Source of the DNA: Norana najaformis
Lineage: Eukaryota; Annelida; Clitellata; Crassiclitellata; Hormogastridae
DNA: 64,000 bases
Reading direction: 5' to 3'
Assembly (NCBI GenBank): GCA_964023275.1
Contig: OZ029913.1
Span: 51,281,509-51,345,508 of the forward strand
Shown here: in pieces, positions 24,961 to 36,700 of the stretch
Numbering within the stretch: position 1 is the first letter of the stretch
Layout of the letters: each line of letters begins with the position of its first letter
Program-made: the position numbers and the translations under genes
Notes under the pieces: model-generated
Database searches by the model: none
What the model saw: only the letters and a program-made list of their open reading frames with translations
Told to the model about the DNA's origin: nothing

Positions 24961-25438
24961 GGCTGCTTATGGGGGTTAGCTTAAGGGACTGCCCTGCTTC
25001 TATCACAAACTTTGCCGGATGACGAATAAACCAATAACCTGCTGAGCAAATATTTGACACCCTTACTGAACAAACAGCATTAAAGATATGACACTTCAAT
25101 AAGTTGTTACATTCTTATCGAGTCATTGTGTACAGAACCAGACATTTGGAGAACTGATATCACAGATGAACACATAAAATACAATTTTATTTTTTAAATA
25201 GGTCTACATCTTTATTACAGTAAAACCATACTGTACGCTGGACAGTTGCAGAGTGCGACTGTTGAATAGCAAAAGTGGACTATAAACTTAAAGCCTACAG
25301 AACACAGAAAAACTGAAGACCGATACGGATATTGCAATTTTTAGAAAAACCGAAACCAAACTGAGTTAGAAAAACAAGAAAAACCTGAAAACTGATACCG
25401 ACTTAAAACAGATAGCGACCCAGCTGTAGCATATACAC

Positions 25439-25530
25439 TGTAGAAAGACAAGGTAAGGTATCATAATGGAGTCATCATATACTGTTGCTACCATTAGAAT
25501 GTAGAAAGACAAGGTGAGGTATCATAATGG
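25439..25530. repeat. Direct duplication, 61-bp spacing
   Basis: TGTAGAAAGACAAGGTAAGG and TGTAGAAAGACAAGGTGAGG begin two copies 61 bp apart. The sequence between them, ACTGTTGCTACCATTAGAAT, recurs at 27065. Confidence 0.8.
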
Positions 25531-25684
25531 GGCATTTCTTATATGTCTTTATTATCAACATTAATCAGCAGAAGTATGGCCCTGGCAAATGAAAGAAAAA
25601 TAACCATGGTACATTATTTCAACAGAAACGTCTTTCTACAGATCACATTTCTTTACCACAACATATGTATACCTATAGGCATTC

Positions 25685-25805
25685 TAGTTAGGCCTATCTT
25701 TCCTGGATACTGACCTGAGTATGGTTTGGTTTTGAAGTGCCATAGGCTTATGCCTTGTGCATTAGACACAGGTGTTGTAGGAGTTGCTAATATCATGATT
25801 ACATG
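25685..25805 (+). mobile_element. LINE 3' end, family C
   Basis: GGCTTATGCCTTGTGCATTA followed by a GTTGTAGGAGTTGCTAATAT end, matching 23715-23880 and 37120-37225. Confidence 0.5.
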
Positions 25806-25809
25806 ACTT

Positions 25810-28457
25810 TTTAAGTTACTAAATTCTACTACTACAAAACAAAGTCACAAATAACTGTGAACTGTAAGTAAAAACATCTGGCTACAAACTTAAAACAGTC
25901 CATGGCTAAAACTTTTAGCTGGGCCCACAGTTAGCCAACAGGTGGCCACCAGTGGCACAACACACCCTAGCTTTGGACCCAGTGAACATGGCCATCTGGG
26001 TTGACTTACGGCAGAAGACAAAAGCCTCTGCTTCTGCACTTAGCAAAATGTTACGAAGTTGCAAATGTTTTATTGCTGTTCAGCAGAGGTATGAAAAGAC
26101 GCAGTCCAGAGAAGATGCAGAAAAACTAGGATGAAGAGAAGGCGAAGAAAAACAAACGGGCTGAAAGAAGGAAAGCACAGAAGAACAGACCTGAAGTGAA
26201 TATTTAGAGGCAGAATTGAAATGCAAATTGGTTTTCCTTCACAAACTCAACACAACTGTGTTTCTTTGTGTTCATACTTGCAGGTGTATGTATGCATGCA
26301 TGTGTCTACTATCTTCAGAACGAAAACTGAAAGCACATGTGCCAGTCATTAGCCAATGCTTTGGACTGAATGCCTGGCACAAAAGAATTTCAAAGCGAAA
26401 AGCAAACATCTATTTCTTCTGTTTGAAATATCATGGCTTATCTTGCTCACAAAAAGGTTAAAAGTAAATGGTACTAAACATATACAATCAAACTTAAATG
26501 TAGAAAAGCAGAAAATTGGTTTCCTGAGTCACTGTTTGGTGATAGCACTTTCAAATCTTTCTGTCTCTCTCTCACTCATCTGCTGCACATAACCAAATCC
26601 ACCTGAAAGTTTTGGTTTATATTCTGGCTTCACCTCGCAGCAGCATTCTAGCATGAAGAAATTTGCGAATTTGATGCCTACATAAACATTTCAGTGAGAT
26701 CTTCTTCGATAATCTTGCAAAGGTAGGTGTGGTCTCAAAGCTCTAGATGTCTGTGCTGTTCAGTGTAAAGAAAAGCTCAATGATGCCATAGAAGCTTTTA
26801 GATCAGAATAGATTACAGGTGAAAAAAGCTGATTAAAGAACAAACTTTTGAAGTTCTTTAGTAGATACACAATCTTACAAATTCGCTCAAACTGACAATA
26901 AATGGCTGCGAGGCCTGGCAATGCCATACCAAGTTATAAGAGAATACCCATGAAATTATTCAACAAGATGGCTGTGACTGTTTCAAGATTTGTGACTTTT
27001 GTTTCTCTTTAATCATCAGGGTTCATCATTAATCATTCATCATCAGCATTCACTGTCATCACATACTGTTGCTACCATTAGAATGTTTGATTCCCCCATG
27101 TAAATGTACTGCTGACAACATTACCTCAGGTATTACTGTTTTTGTTACAATAAAGTATCATCCTCATCCTCATCATCCTCATCATCATTCTCACCCTCAT
27201 CATCATCCTCATTATAACGAAAACAACAAATAAACACTTCCAAAATCATCTACCATTTCCATCGTTATTTCATATCTTGTATGCAGGAAATTTTTGGCAA
27301 ACCGTAAGGCTAATTCTGCTGTTTATCTAAACAAACATAGGTCAAAACAAACCCTCAGATGTGCTGTACAAATATAAGCATGCAAAAAATTGTAGCAGAC
27401 AGGGTTACAACATCTCCTTAAACCACTGAGCACTGTACTGACAGGGTTTTTTAACGGTTCAACTTGAGTACCAATATTCATAACTTACAGACATCTGCAG
27501 TTCCAAGCCATGGCTGATACGCCAAAGTTCCTCTCACTGTAATGTCAGGAAGAAGAGGAAAAGCACCCTGTTTATGCCAGTCCCAAGAGGCCGCCATAGG
27601 TATGAAGTGACTTCACTTTCTTGCCCTTTATGTATGAGGGCATAAGCCCAGTCCTCTCCCTCACTTCCGGATCTTCCCACTGACGGAAGTGTATGATCAG
27701 CGTACTCGTCTAATTGTGGAGTTTGCTATGGGGCACAAGTGGAACAGAAATCTTGAAATATCTCTCTACCCAGATGAAGATTTGAATCTCCAGCCTCGGA
27801 ATTGACAGAATATCGCACAACCTCGTAATTTCAGGCAAATGATAATTTATTAGACAACAGGTTTTTGCTTATATGCATGAAATACTGGTGGAGAAAACTG
27901 GAAAAAAATCAAACGAAAATGCACAAATTCTGCAATTTATGTTTTGCTTGCGCTTCAGCTGTAACTTAACTGCCACTAGAAACATGGGAACTCATCTTTT
28001 AGATGAACAACTGTTTAGATCAGTTAGTGCTTCAGGAACTTTATAGGGTTCTTAAAAGGCACTATATAAATGTTCAGATACATATATAAGGAAGGAAATC
28101 CAAAACTATTGACTATTGACTTTCAGTGCAAATTTTAAAAAAACTGAAAAACTGAAACTCATATATCTTTCTACAGAATCATCTGACAGATCAAATATTT
28201 CAAGCAATGGTTTTGATCTTTGAACTTGAGATAAGACTGTCTACAGATTTGGCCAAAGTCCTTGACAGTCATCTTTAGCTTCAGACCAAAAGTCTTGGTC
28301 ATCAAACAATGGTGAAAAATCCTGGTCATTGGTCAAAATTCTAGATAACATATGAGAAACTAAAATTTACTCCAATAATGGTAGCATTCACATGCACAGC
28401 AGACCATGCACATGTTTTGTGAATTCTTTTCTTTTCATTAAACTTTAAGTTTCTTAC
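25810..28457. other. Non-coding, probably intron of the minus-strand gene
   Basis: Lies between the large exon and the candidate terminal exon. No further exon is convincing on either strand. A plus-strand frame at 25952-26134 is the most protein-like but carries no known motif. Holds a CAT-rich microsatellite at 27015-27215. Confidence 0.35.
27160..27215. repeat. (CATCCT/CAT)n microsatellite
   Basis: CATCATCCTCAT-type units. Confidence 0.8.
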
Positions 28458-29598
28458 CTATAAGACTTGGATTCATTGGTTCACTGCCAGGAGCCATCTT
28501 GCTGCCAGTGCCTTGTCCATCAGGAAACTTATGAACAAGTCCATCATTGCCATCTGCAGCATCCTTCAATATTCCAGTTTTGGCAGCAACTGTTGATGAA
28601 ATTTCCATGACATCTTCTCCGGAATGAGCTGGAAGACAGTTGTCGTAATCACCGGTGGAGACGTTTCCAATCAGTTCTCCAATTCCAGTGCTCATCTCAG
28701 TTGTGGAAGTGCAAGAACTGGAAACTTTGCTTCCAGTGCAGCCACCGACAAACATGCCGCTTGGAAATCCCAGTTTCTTATCCTCACAGCTGATTACATA
28801 GTTTGACTTGTACAAGCCAGGATGGAAAGAGTAGTGACTATTCGTAAAAGTGCTCCTGTTCGGTTGGTTTGAGAAAAGCAAAGGCTCGACTCCTCCGTTA
28901 CTCAATGTGACGTTTGTGCAGTTTTTCCTCAGCTCAGGACAAAGAGTATTGTTTATGCTGCAGATGATGGCATTATTAGCAGAGGTGCCATCACTGCAAG
29001 TGCTAGCATGTACAGTAGCACCAGCACTTGCACTGGCATCAGCGCCTCTGGTGACACACTTGGCAGCTGGTGTTTTCTGACATTTCTTGGACTTCGAGGA
29101 TTTTGGTTTGGAGACTTTGTTCTTGTTGGCGTCTAGCGAAGTTCTCAAAGCATTCTGACTTTGATTGTTTTGCGCAATGAAATTATTATGGATGATGAGA
29201 TTGTTCACTTTACCAACTGAGCCTGCACAGGAAGTTGTGGTCACACCCTGCACAAACATCAGCTGTTCCGAAGGGGCAGTAGTCACACCACCACTGGTAA
29301 TTGTGCCGTTCCCTGGTGGTAGAACTAGTTCCCGTTCATCCTCTGATGATGATGTTCTCACCTTCTTTGCCTTTTCTGCCAGCAGTCGTTGCTGAAGCTT
29401 TCGCTTCAGCATCTCCGTGACCTTTGACCCAACGACTGAGACCTTTGGTCCGATGACCGGCACAGCGGGATTCAGCATCCCCTGGCCGTCGACACTTGGG
29501 GGCAGCGTGGCGGCAGCAATGGTGGCTTTTGCGTCGGAACGAGTGCTCAGAGTGGAAATAATTCTTGATGATTTTTGGGAATTGGAGAAACAGTTCAT
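28458..29598 (-). CDS. Unrecognised protein, large coding exon (380 residues)
   Basis: The longest open frame in the window. It starts at ATG 29598 (an in-frame TAA lies upstream) and runs 380 codons to a strong donor, GTAAGA, at 28457; reading through would add only six residues before a stop at 28438. The exon begins at a good acceptor (ttttctgcag) at 29677, so 29599-29676 would be 5' UTR. The protein is Ser/Thr/Asn/Lys-rich and looks disordered. It has a charged helical stretch (MLKRKLQQRLLAEKAKK) near residues 64-80, followed by SSSEDE, and a basic cluster (KSSKSKKCQK) near residue 170, suggesting a nuclear protein. No family is recognised. Codon use and GC content are well above the flanks. 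The product could extend through further exons. Confidence 0.75.
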
Positions 29599-29624
29599 AA
29601 AGTCTTCGCATCCTCTGCTAACAT
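29595..29624 (-). other. Upstream ORF overlapping the start codon (ATGA)
   Basis: A nine-codon uORF (MLAEDAKTL) within the presumed 5' UTR ends at TGA, which overlaps the main ATG as ATGA. Such overlaps allow reinitiation and often reduce or tune translation. The uORF's frame is open back to the acceptor at 29677. Confidence 0.4.
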
Positions 29625-29679
29625 TTTGTGCGTCTTCTTAGAGACAAGTTTTAAAGGTGTAAATCCACTCTGAAACCTG

Positions 29680-31260
29680 CAGAAAACATTCATTAAAAGA
29701 AAAATTACACTCAGAGACTACACTGCCTGAGGAATGACAGCAAGTTACATACTGAATGTGTCTGGGTAGACACCTCATTACAAACACCTTTCCTATCAAA
29801 AACAACTAAATTTTTCGGGGCCAACTGAAGGTAACAAACTAAGAATTCACTAAAGATTTTGATTCAACAAATCCAGACAGACAGGATTATAAATCCTGGC
29901 ACAACCTTTATATACTCAGAAAATCAAGCTCTGATATTCCTCAGCAGCAACTGATTCAGATAAATAGATACCAGCCTAAATGATCTTTGTGCATATTTTG
30001 TTGTTCAGTATCTGATGCTAAAATGTTGCAGTAATGATGTGCAGCCCAAGTAAATCAAAGCCCATGGCACTTCGATTAGTAAAGCAAGTTAAGGTAGTTA
30101 TTGTTAAGCTTATTAAGCCTGGTTTAAAAATGCGCTTCTGAAGTGTTTTAAGGTGGTATTATCATTGTATTGTCACTTGCATTGTACTGTAATGTCACAT
30201 GTATGTATTTTATTGTAGGCAAGGTCCTACAACTGAAGGAGACTTAAGCTTAAGCAAAAGGACAGCTATTCAAGAACAAGATTACCTGTCTGATGGTTCA
30301 TTTGATCACAAAAAGAAGATGCAATAAGAAGATAGAGCATCTCATCTATGCATGCATCATATCATGCATATAAGGACATTTATTAAATGCCTTTTGCAAA
30401 CCTCTCAGTCAGACATGTCTACAATTGTGTTTAATGGATTGATTTAATTTGCCTGAAATTTTTTGTAACAATGAAGTCAAACAACATGGTGAGCTTGTTT
30501 TGCATTAAAATCATACTGTGACAATGATAAATTTCCTTGGTGCTAAAAGCGGTGACTTAGAACCACAGTTTTGGTTTTTAGGGCATAACATGAGAAAACA
30601 CTGAATCAGAAATGCCAATCTTGTATCGGACAGTAAAACCATAGTAATCTGGTTCACCCTTAGCCATGCCCTCTCTCCTTTTCACTCTCTCTCTCTCTCT
30701 CACTTTTTCTGTCTCAGTCTCTCTCTTTCTCTCTTACTTTCTCTGCCTCAGTCTCTTTCACCAGGCACTCAGTTGCCATAAGAAGGTCCTTCTTCTAACC
30801 CAAATACGTTCGTCCACTTGAGTCTCCAAGACATACTGTGAGTATTTCAAAGTGGTTTTAGTCATTTCAAGAGTTGCAGTGCGACTACAGCCAATGCATA
30901 TGGCAGTCCTGAATTTTCAGCCACTTGTCACGTGACCTTGAGACATAAGTCTCCATTTCTGCTCTTGTCTCATCCTTACCCAAAGATGTCCTAAGTCTTG
31001 TAGTAACTCGACTTTTTCCTCTTGTTTTAGCATTCCTAATAAGTGCTTCTGAGAGGCTTTTAATAGGTACTGGGGTAAATACCTGATAACGTTATATTAC
31101 ATCAGCAAAACCAGGTCACAATAAGAGCACTGGTTAAAAATGTCTCAAGATTCTAGTTCTAAATTTGCTTGAAAGTATATGTTAGTAGACTGCCATTTTC
31201 AGCAAAGCCTAAACAATTTAGAAAAACTAAAATGGAAAAGATAAGCAGATACAGAAACAA
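29680..31260. other. Non-coding, upstream of the large minus-strand exon
   Basis: Probably intronic. Contains a CT-rich run at 30676-30760. No exon seen. Confidence 0.35.
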
Positions 31261-31261
31261 G

Positions 31262-31705
31262 CACATAATTGCAATTTGTAATTGCAATTTCCAACTTCTG
31301 TAGCATTAGTATCTAACACTCAAGGCATCAACCAATAGCATCAACCAAAATCACAATGCAGTCAGATCAACATCCAGAAGTCAGTCTGTTGAAACAGAGA
31401 GGCAGACTATGGAGGAGATCCCAATGTAAAAAATGCAAGTCTTAAATCGAGACCAAATGACACAAAACACTGAGCAGAATAAACAGAAGCAGGACAAGAG
31501 TTCCAGAACATATGACCAGCAACTGAAAAAGCTCATCCACCAAAAACAGTTCTAGTGTTTGGCACAACCAGATAAAGACAATCAGATGACCTGATTGAAC
31601 AATGATAGGCCTGGGGAATGAGGACTGATTTCAAGTATTTAATGTTCAATATTTAATAAACTGTAAACCCCATTTTGAAATAAATTCTTTGCTGAACAGG
31701 AGGCC
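31262..31705 (-). mobile_element. LINE 3' region, family C
   Basis: Plus view begins with TTGTAATTGCAATTTCCAAC then TTCTGTAGCATTAGTATC, and ends with AATTCTTTGCTGAACAGGAG, aligned with the corresponding AATTCTTTGCTGAGTGGGCA in the 46-47 kb copy. This is mainly the 3' UTR. Confidence 0.65.
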
Positions 31706-32635
31706 AATGTTCAGAGGTTATATGATCGTATTTGGACATAACAAAATATACAGAGCCTTTGTAAGAGTAAATTATGTTAAAAAATTACACAAATATACTA
31801 ATAGCCAATAGAAGATTCATACTGCATCATTTAGGGGTTTCTGTGCATATGGCTTTAACACAGAATGATTACAAAGGTTGCAACTTCTGTATCCAACTGT
31901 ATGAATCGAAGCTGCACAAGTTCAAAGCAGAATCGCATAAGTGTAAAGACAATATGACTAGACTATATGACTAGACTATATAGAAACTATATGAAAATAT
32001 TCAGGACCTGGCACTTTCAGGACTTAAGGTCAAGCAGGAGTCAAAATTTAAAGAGGCAGTTCGGCTGGACTGAGCGGAAACTGTCAAGGAAACTGAATAA
32101 CGCCAAGGGATAGAACAGGAGAGGTCATAAATTAAGCCAGAGCAACTGCTGACTCCATTAGTATAATCAGCTGTTCAGCCTGGTATCTATTTAAAGTGGA
32201 TCTTAAAAGACTCCTAAAGTGGACCTTTCTTTAAGCAAGATCAGCTGCCTTAAAACTTAGCCCCTCTCTCCTCAATCCCCCTCAGTCATTAACCTGCTAC
32301 CACATTACTATGGAATAGGAAGAAACACCACAGAGAAACCTCAGCAAAGCTAGTCCATGCTGTTCTTTGGGGATTACCTATAACACCACCTTTCAATCCA
32401 AACCACAAAAGCTTTAGCACCTACCCTTCAGTTCATATTCCTTGTTTCGAAGTTTTGTTAGTCATGTGAGGTCGGTCAGGATTTCCTGTTACCTAAATTA
32501 CTTGAATTGTATAGAGATGCACATCCTAATCTAAGGAAAACCTGAAATCTTAAATTCTGTATCAGTAAAAATATATATTTAAGAAACAGCACATTTAGCT
32601 CAACAAATCAACTCACTGATACATATTGCTCTTAA

Positions 32636-32885
32636 GGCATTTACACTTACTAGTGTAACTGAGTATTTAGAATTACACATACTAGTGTAACAGAGTATCT
32701 AGAATTTACACTTACTAGTATTTAGAATTTACACTTACTAGTGTAACTGAGTATGTAGAATTTACACTCACTAGTATTTAGAATTTACACTCACTAGTAT
32801 TTAGAATTTACACTTACTAGTATTCAGAATTTACACTTACTACTGTAACTGAGTATTTAGAATATACAGAATGTAACTGAGTATT
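32636..32885. repeat. Degenerate tandem repeat (TTAGAATTTACACTTACTAG)
   Basis: Units of about 23-34 bp made of TTTACACTTACTAG plus optional TGTAACTGAGTA, eight to nine copies with variable length. Confidence 0.85.
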
Positions 32886-33197
32886 TTGAATATCATGTAA
32901 AGGTGTATCTCGGTTTTCTCGGTAAATTATGCAGATTAAATTCCACATTTATATTCTGCAAACTAAATAATGTGTGTAATTTCATATGAAAAATTATTAT
33001 AATAATATGTGTAAACGTTTACTAAAGCAGATATTTTGCTCTAATGATGTTTCGGTTATTTTCATTTACGATTTTCATGTTGTCTATATTCTCTAAGCAC
33101 TGTTAATACTGTTTTGCCTAAAAATTGAGCATTCACAGTAGTTTTGGTCATAAACAGTTTAGTTGCATTGGTAACAAAAATGTTATGTTGAATTTTC

Positions 33198-33308
33198 TAT
33201 TGTTGTTGTTGTTGTTGTTGCTGTTGATGATGATGATGATGATGACAACAATGATAATGATGACGTCTGAAGGTGGTGGTGGTGGTGGTGGAGATGGTGG
33301 TGGTGGTG

Positions 33309-33340
<32 letters not shown>

Positions 33341-33360
33341 AACGACGACGACGACGACAT
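33198..33360. repeat. Compound trinucleotide microsatellite
   Basis: Successive GTT, GAT, GGT, GAT and GAC blocks. Gives false poly-Leu/Met/Gly/Asp frames on the plus strand. Confidence 0.95.
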
Positions 33361-33699
33361 TTGAAGGTGATGATTAGAGAGGATGAGGGAAGACAGTGTC
33401 TGCTAAAAACATAAAATTGTTGTTATTCTGTTGTCTGCATTGTTGATAATCACCGTTGGTAATCCTTTATCTGTTTCTAGTTGTCTATGTAACTGTTGCA
33501 CTATATAACAGTGAGTTTTGTGCTTTCTGACGCTGCTTGCTGCAAATGCCCAACCGTGAACATAGTCAATATTGCATAAAATTATTAGTTATTTGTAATG
33601 AATGCTCTCTATAAACGTTTTGTGGCAGAACGACAGAAAGACACAGCTACTAAAAAGGCAGCAACTAAAGAGGCAGAGACGACGGCAACAAGAAGAGTC

Positions 33700-36600
33700 G
33701 AACTGGAGGTACACACGAACTGAGACCTACCGCTGATCTTTCATGCGCGAAAGTTCATCTTGTCAGCGAAGACTTTCATCTAAATCATAACTGATCAAGG
33801 AACCGACCGACCGAGTCTTTGGGATACGGAACCCGCACGCTGACTGGCGCTCCTGCTCGTCTCGTCAGCTGTTATAGTCACTCAGGACAGCTGAGCTCGA
33901 GGCTGTACCACTGCCGGTCGTCAGCTAATGCAGTCGGCCACAACAACTGCTCTAGCTTAACTAACCCTCGACGTTTCAGGATGCGCGGTACCCACCTCTG
34001 CATGGGGCCCTCGCCCCAGTTTTTCTTCGACTGTTGTCACTACTGGACCGGGGGCAAAGTTCGTTGCCTCCGTCGCAGGATCACCACGCGCTCTTACGAG
34101 GAAACTCGTTTGCACCGGCCGGCATGGGAGCAATATTCCCTCGTCGGCGCCTTCTCGGCCCCGCAATGCCCGTACTCTTCGTATGGCTGCCCGTCAGTCA
34201 ATCAGTCAGTCGGTTGGTCGGTCGGGCGATCCACGTCTCCTTGCAGGTCGCAGCTCCGTACCTGTGAGTACAGAACTCCCCTAAAACTTAGACCCGGCTG
34301 CAGAGCCTGTTGGATCGGGGAGAGGAGCGAGGAGGAAGAGGCAGCATGGTGCTATCCCCTTGCGGGCATCTTCAACCGGCTCATGAGGCTCAGCAGCCCA
34401 TTTGGCTCTCATTTATCAGCGTGTCAGCAAAGGTCTCCCGTCTTGCAAGACGCCGAAAAGTAAAGCCGACTCCCCTTCAAGTGGACGCTTCCGTTAAACG
34501 TTGGGCGAACGAAGTACGGACGAGTCCATTTGGCTTTTACTGGGCGTTCAGGTCTCCTGGAATCTGACGGAACAGCGTGAAAGTTAAATTTTGAGGATAG
34601 GTCTCGATTGGGGACAGGCAGCGACCTCTCTCGGCATAAACAGAATAAACCGACACCCTGAGAAGTCCAGATTCGACCATAAACATCAACTAAACACCAA
34701 CGCCACCCTGGGGTAGAGGCAGGACCCACGCCAGCAGAGAGAGACGATGTCTCATATACAGCTCTCCGAGGCATTTGCAAGGCGTTCCGCAACGCAGGGA
34801 GAGCGCCGAACTCAAGACGGTGTGACGTATGGCCCCCAAAGTTAACATCGCGCAAATATAAGGGAGCAGAATTTATCATTGATGTCGTATATATCGACAA
34901 GTCTGCTCGAAATCTGTTTAGTTTGCATTTTGTTTAGCCCTGCTTTTAACTTCTGTTAATATAGGCCTTACATCCATAGCGCAGTGTAAGCTACTTGTTC
35001 TACTAACAGTCTTTTTGAGAGACAAGGAAATGCAATTTACTCTTAAGACTGCCACAGTGCAAACATGCATGTGTGTACATTGTAATCTAGAGCCAGTTAA
35101 GCCAGTTTCCTCAGTCTTGATCCCTAATATGCAGCAGGCCTACAAATAGTGGCATTACATACGTACACGCACTCACGCACACACTACATTCTTACAAGGG
35201 GCATATCATTTGAAGATTTCTACTGAAAATTTGCATTTAAAGCGCGTTTTTGTTTTAGCGACTAGAGTTTACTGGGGCTAAAACTAACATCAGGTCATGA
35301 CCTTTCCAGCAAAATTGGGAAGCTTGAGTTTTGCTCGGAGGGGTTGAACATTGCCAAAACGCCCTACAACATCCGGACCTGCAGCCAACCAGCGCATAAT
35401 AGGCAGCGCCGTGGAGAGTTTGCAAACACCACACAGCATCTGTTACAAGGTCATCCTGAGCTCAAACAAACAAACAAAACCAGCAAAATCCCTCCGCAAT
35501 GCCTGATCAGCCGCTTGCAACTTGGTCTTACAGCTGCGCAAGGTTCACCGTTGAATGTGGACATAAGGATAATGAATGGAACTGTATTTCGCTGAGGGTC
35601 GGCCGAGAGGGGTGGAAACCGATTTTTTAAAATCACGGCCGGAGGTTGACATTAGGCCTAAGTTCAGACCTCCAAACCCCGGCAAACCTAACCTTTGTCG
35701 TAAAGTTGTTCACCCAAACCGTAACCAGATAAAAGAGAAATCGAAACAGACCGTAACTAGATAAAAGAGAAATTGAAACAGATGGACAAGAAGAATAACC
35801 GTGAGGGGCAAAGTCCGGACCAGGTACCCTGGTACTGACTGAGAAGCCGACAAGGTCAATACTAACTCCATATAACTTATGCTTGTCACAACACACAACT
35901 CCGATGACTGACTGATGTGTTAGGTCGAGGCTCCTCGTGCCTACGTCGGGACGAAGGTCTATGTGCAAATAGCAAAGGTTAAAGAGAGAGGACCTTCACT
36001 GGCAGAGTTCCGTAGAGACCCTACAGGTATCTTTCCAAGCAGAATGTAGGCCTCTGTTAAGTGTTTTGACCGAGAACTGCCAACACAGCGTCCGGGCACA
36101 TGAATTTGCTCCGCAAGTTGTGGTGCGTGACAAACATACGTGAGAGGCTAGGATTCCTGTACGCGGAACTGGGACGAGCAACGTGTGATAATGGGAAGAC
36201 ACGTTGTCCAAAATACAAGGGCCTAGAAAGAAGCAAAGACTTGTCGCATGACTTACCTGTTCCAGAAGCCAAGAGAACGACTGGTGTCTCAGACTGATGA
36301 CGCGAGATGGCTCCATAGTTACGGGATGCTGAGTGGTGGTCAGAAGAAAGTCCGTAGTGAAGAAGGCACAGAAATGGTTAGGAAAATAATAGCCGATAAA
36401 GGAATGAAGTCTATTCTGAGAAAGGCAGTCCTCACGACGTTACCCATCCGGCGACCGCAGACGAGCCGAATCAGATCCCAGGACACAGCTTTACAGTGTT
36501 GCCCCTCTAAAGGAAGCGGCCCATCCTGAAACTTCCCAGGAGAGAACGGACACTACAGGTGTAAAGATCGTATGGAACGACCGTTCATGCAGGAAATAAA

Positions 36601-36700
36601 AGGGCAAATGATGTGGGTAGCTCAGAGCGTACAAATGGGTTGAAGTCATCCCGCCCCACGAAGTTATATCCAGACCGCGACCGCCGCATGTGCAAAAACC
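33700..36700. promoter_or_regulatory. GC- and CpG-rich block, candidate promoter/first-exon region
   Basis: CG dinucleotides are dense here compared with the AT-rich, CpG-poor flanks, for example the accgaccgaccgag run at 33801 and the tcggtcgggcg run at 34217. Long open frames on both strands (33819-34463 plus, 34424-34900 minus) show no recognisable motifs and are what GC-rich DNA yields by chance. The block lies about 4 kb upstream of the minus-strand gene at 28.5-29.7 kb and could be its promoter. A 32-bp direct duplication lies at 35719-35782. Confidence 0.35.

Noticed and set aside
28438-28457. Stop codon at 28438 as true end of the 386-residue ORF
   Set aside because: The last six codons lie beyond a strong GTAAGA donor, so read-through into an intron is more likely than a genuine C-terminus.
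33125-33364. Poly-Leu/Met/Gly/Asp protein
   Set aside because: Product of a compound trinucleotide microsatellite.
33819-34463. 214-residue plus-strand protein
   Set aside because: No recognisable motif or splice support, overlapping long frames on the other strand, and located in GC-rich DNA where stops are scarce.
34424-34900. 158-residue minus-strand protein
   Set aside because: Same reasons: CpG-rich block, no motif. A first coding exon cannot be fully excluded.
35344-35595. LINE endonuclease start (PYNIRT resembling the TYN(I/V)RTL motif)
   Set aside because: Only one short match; the following residues do not continue the endonuclease pattern.
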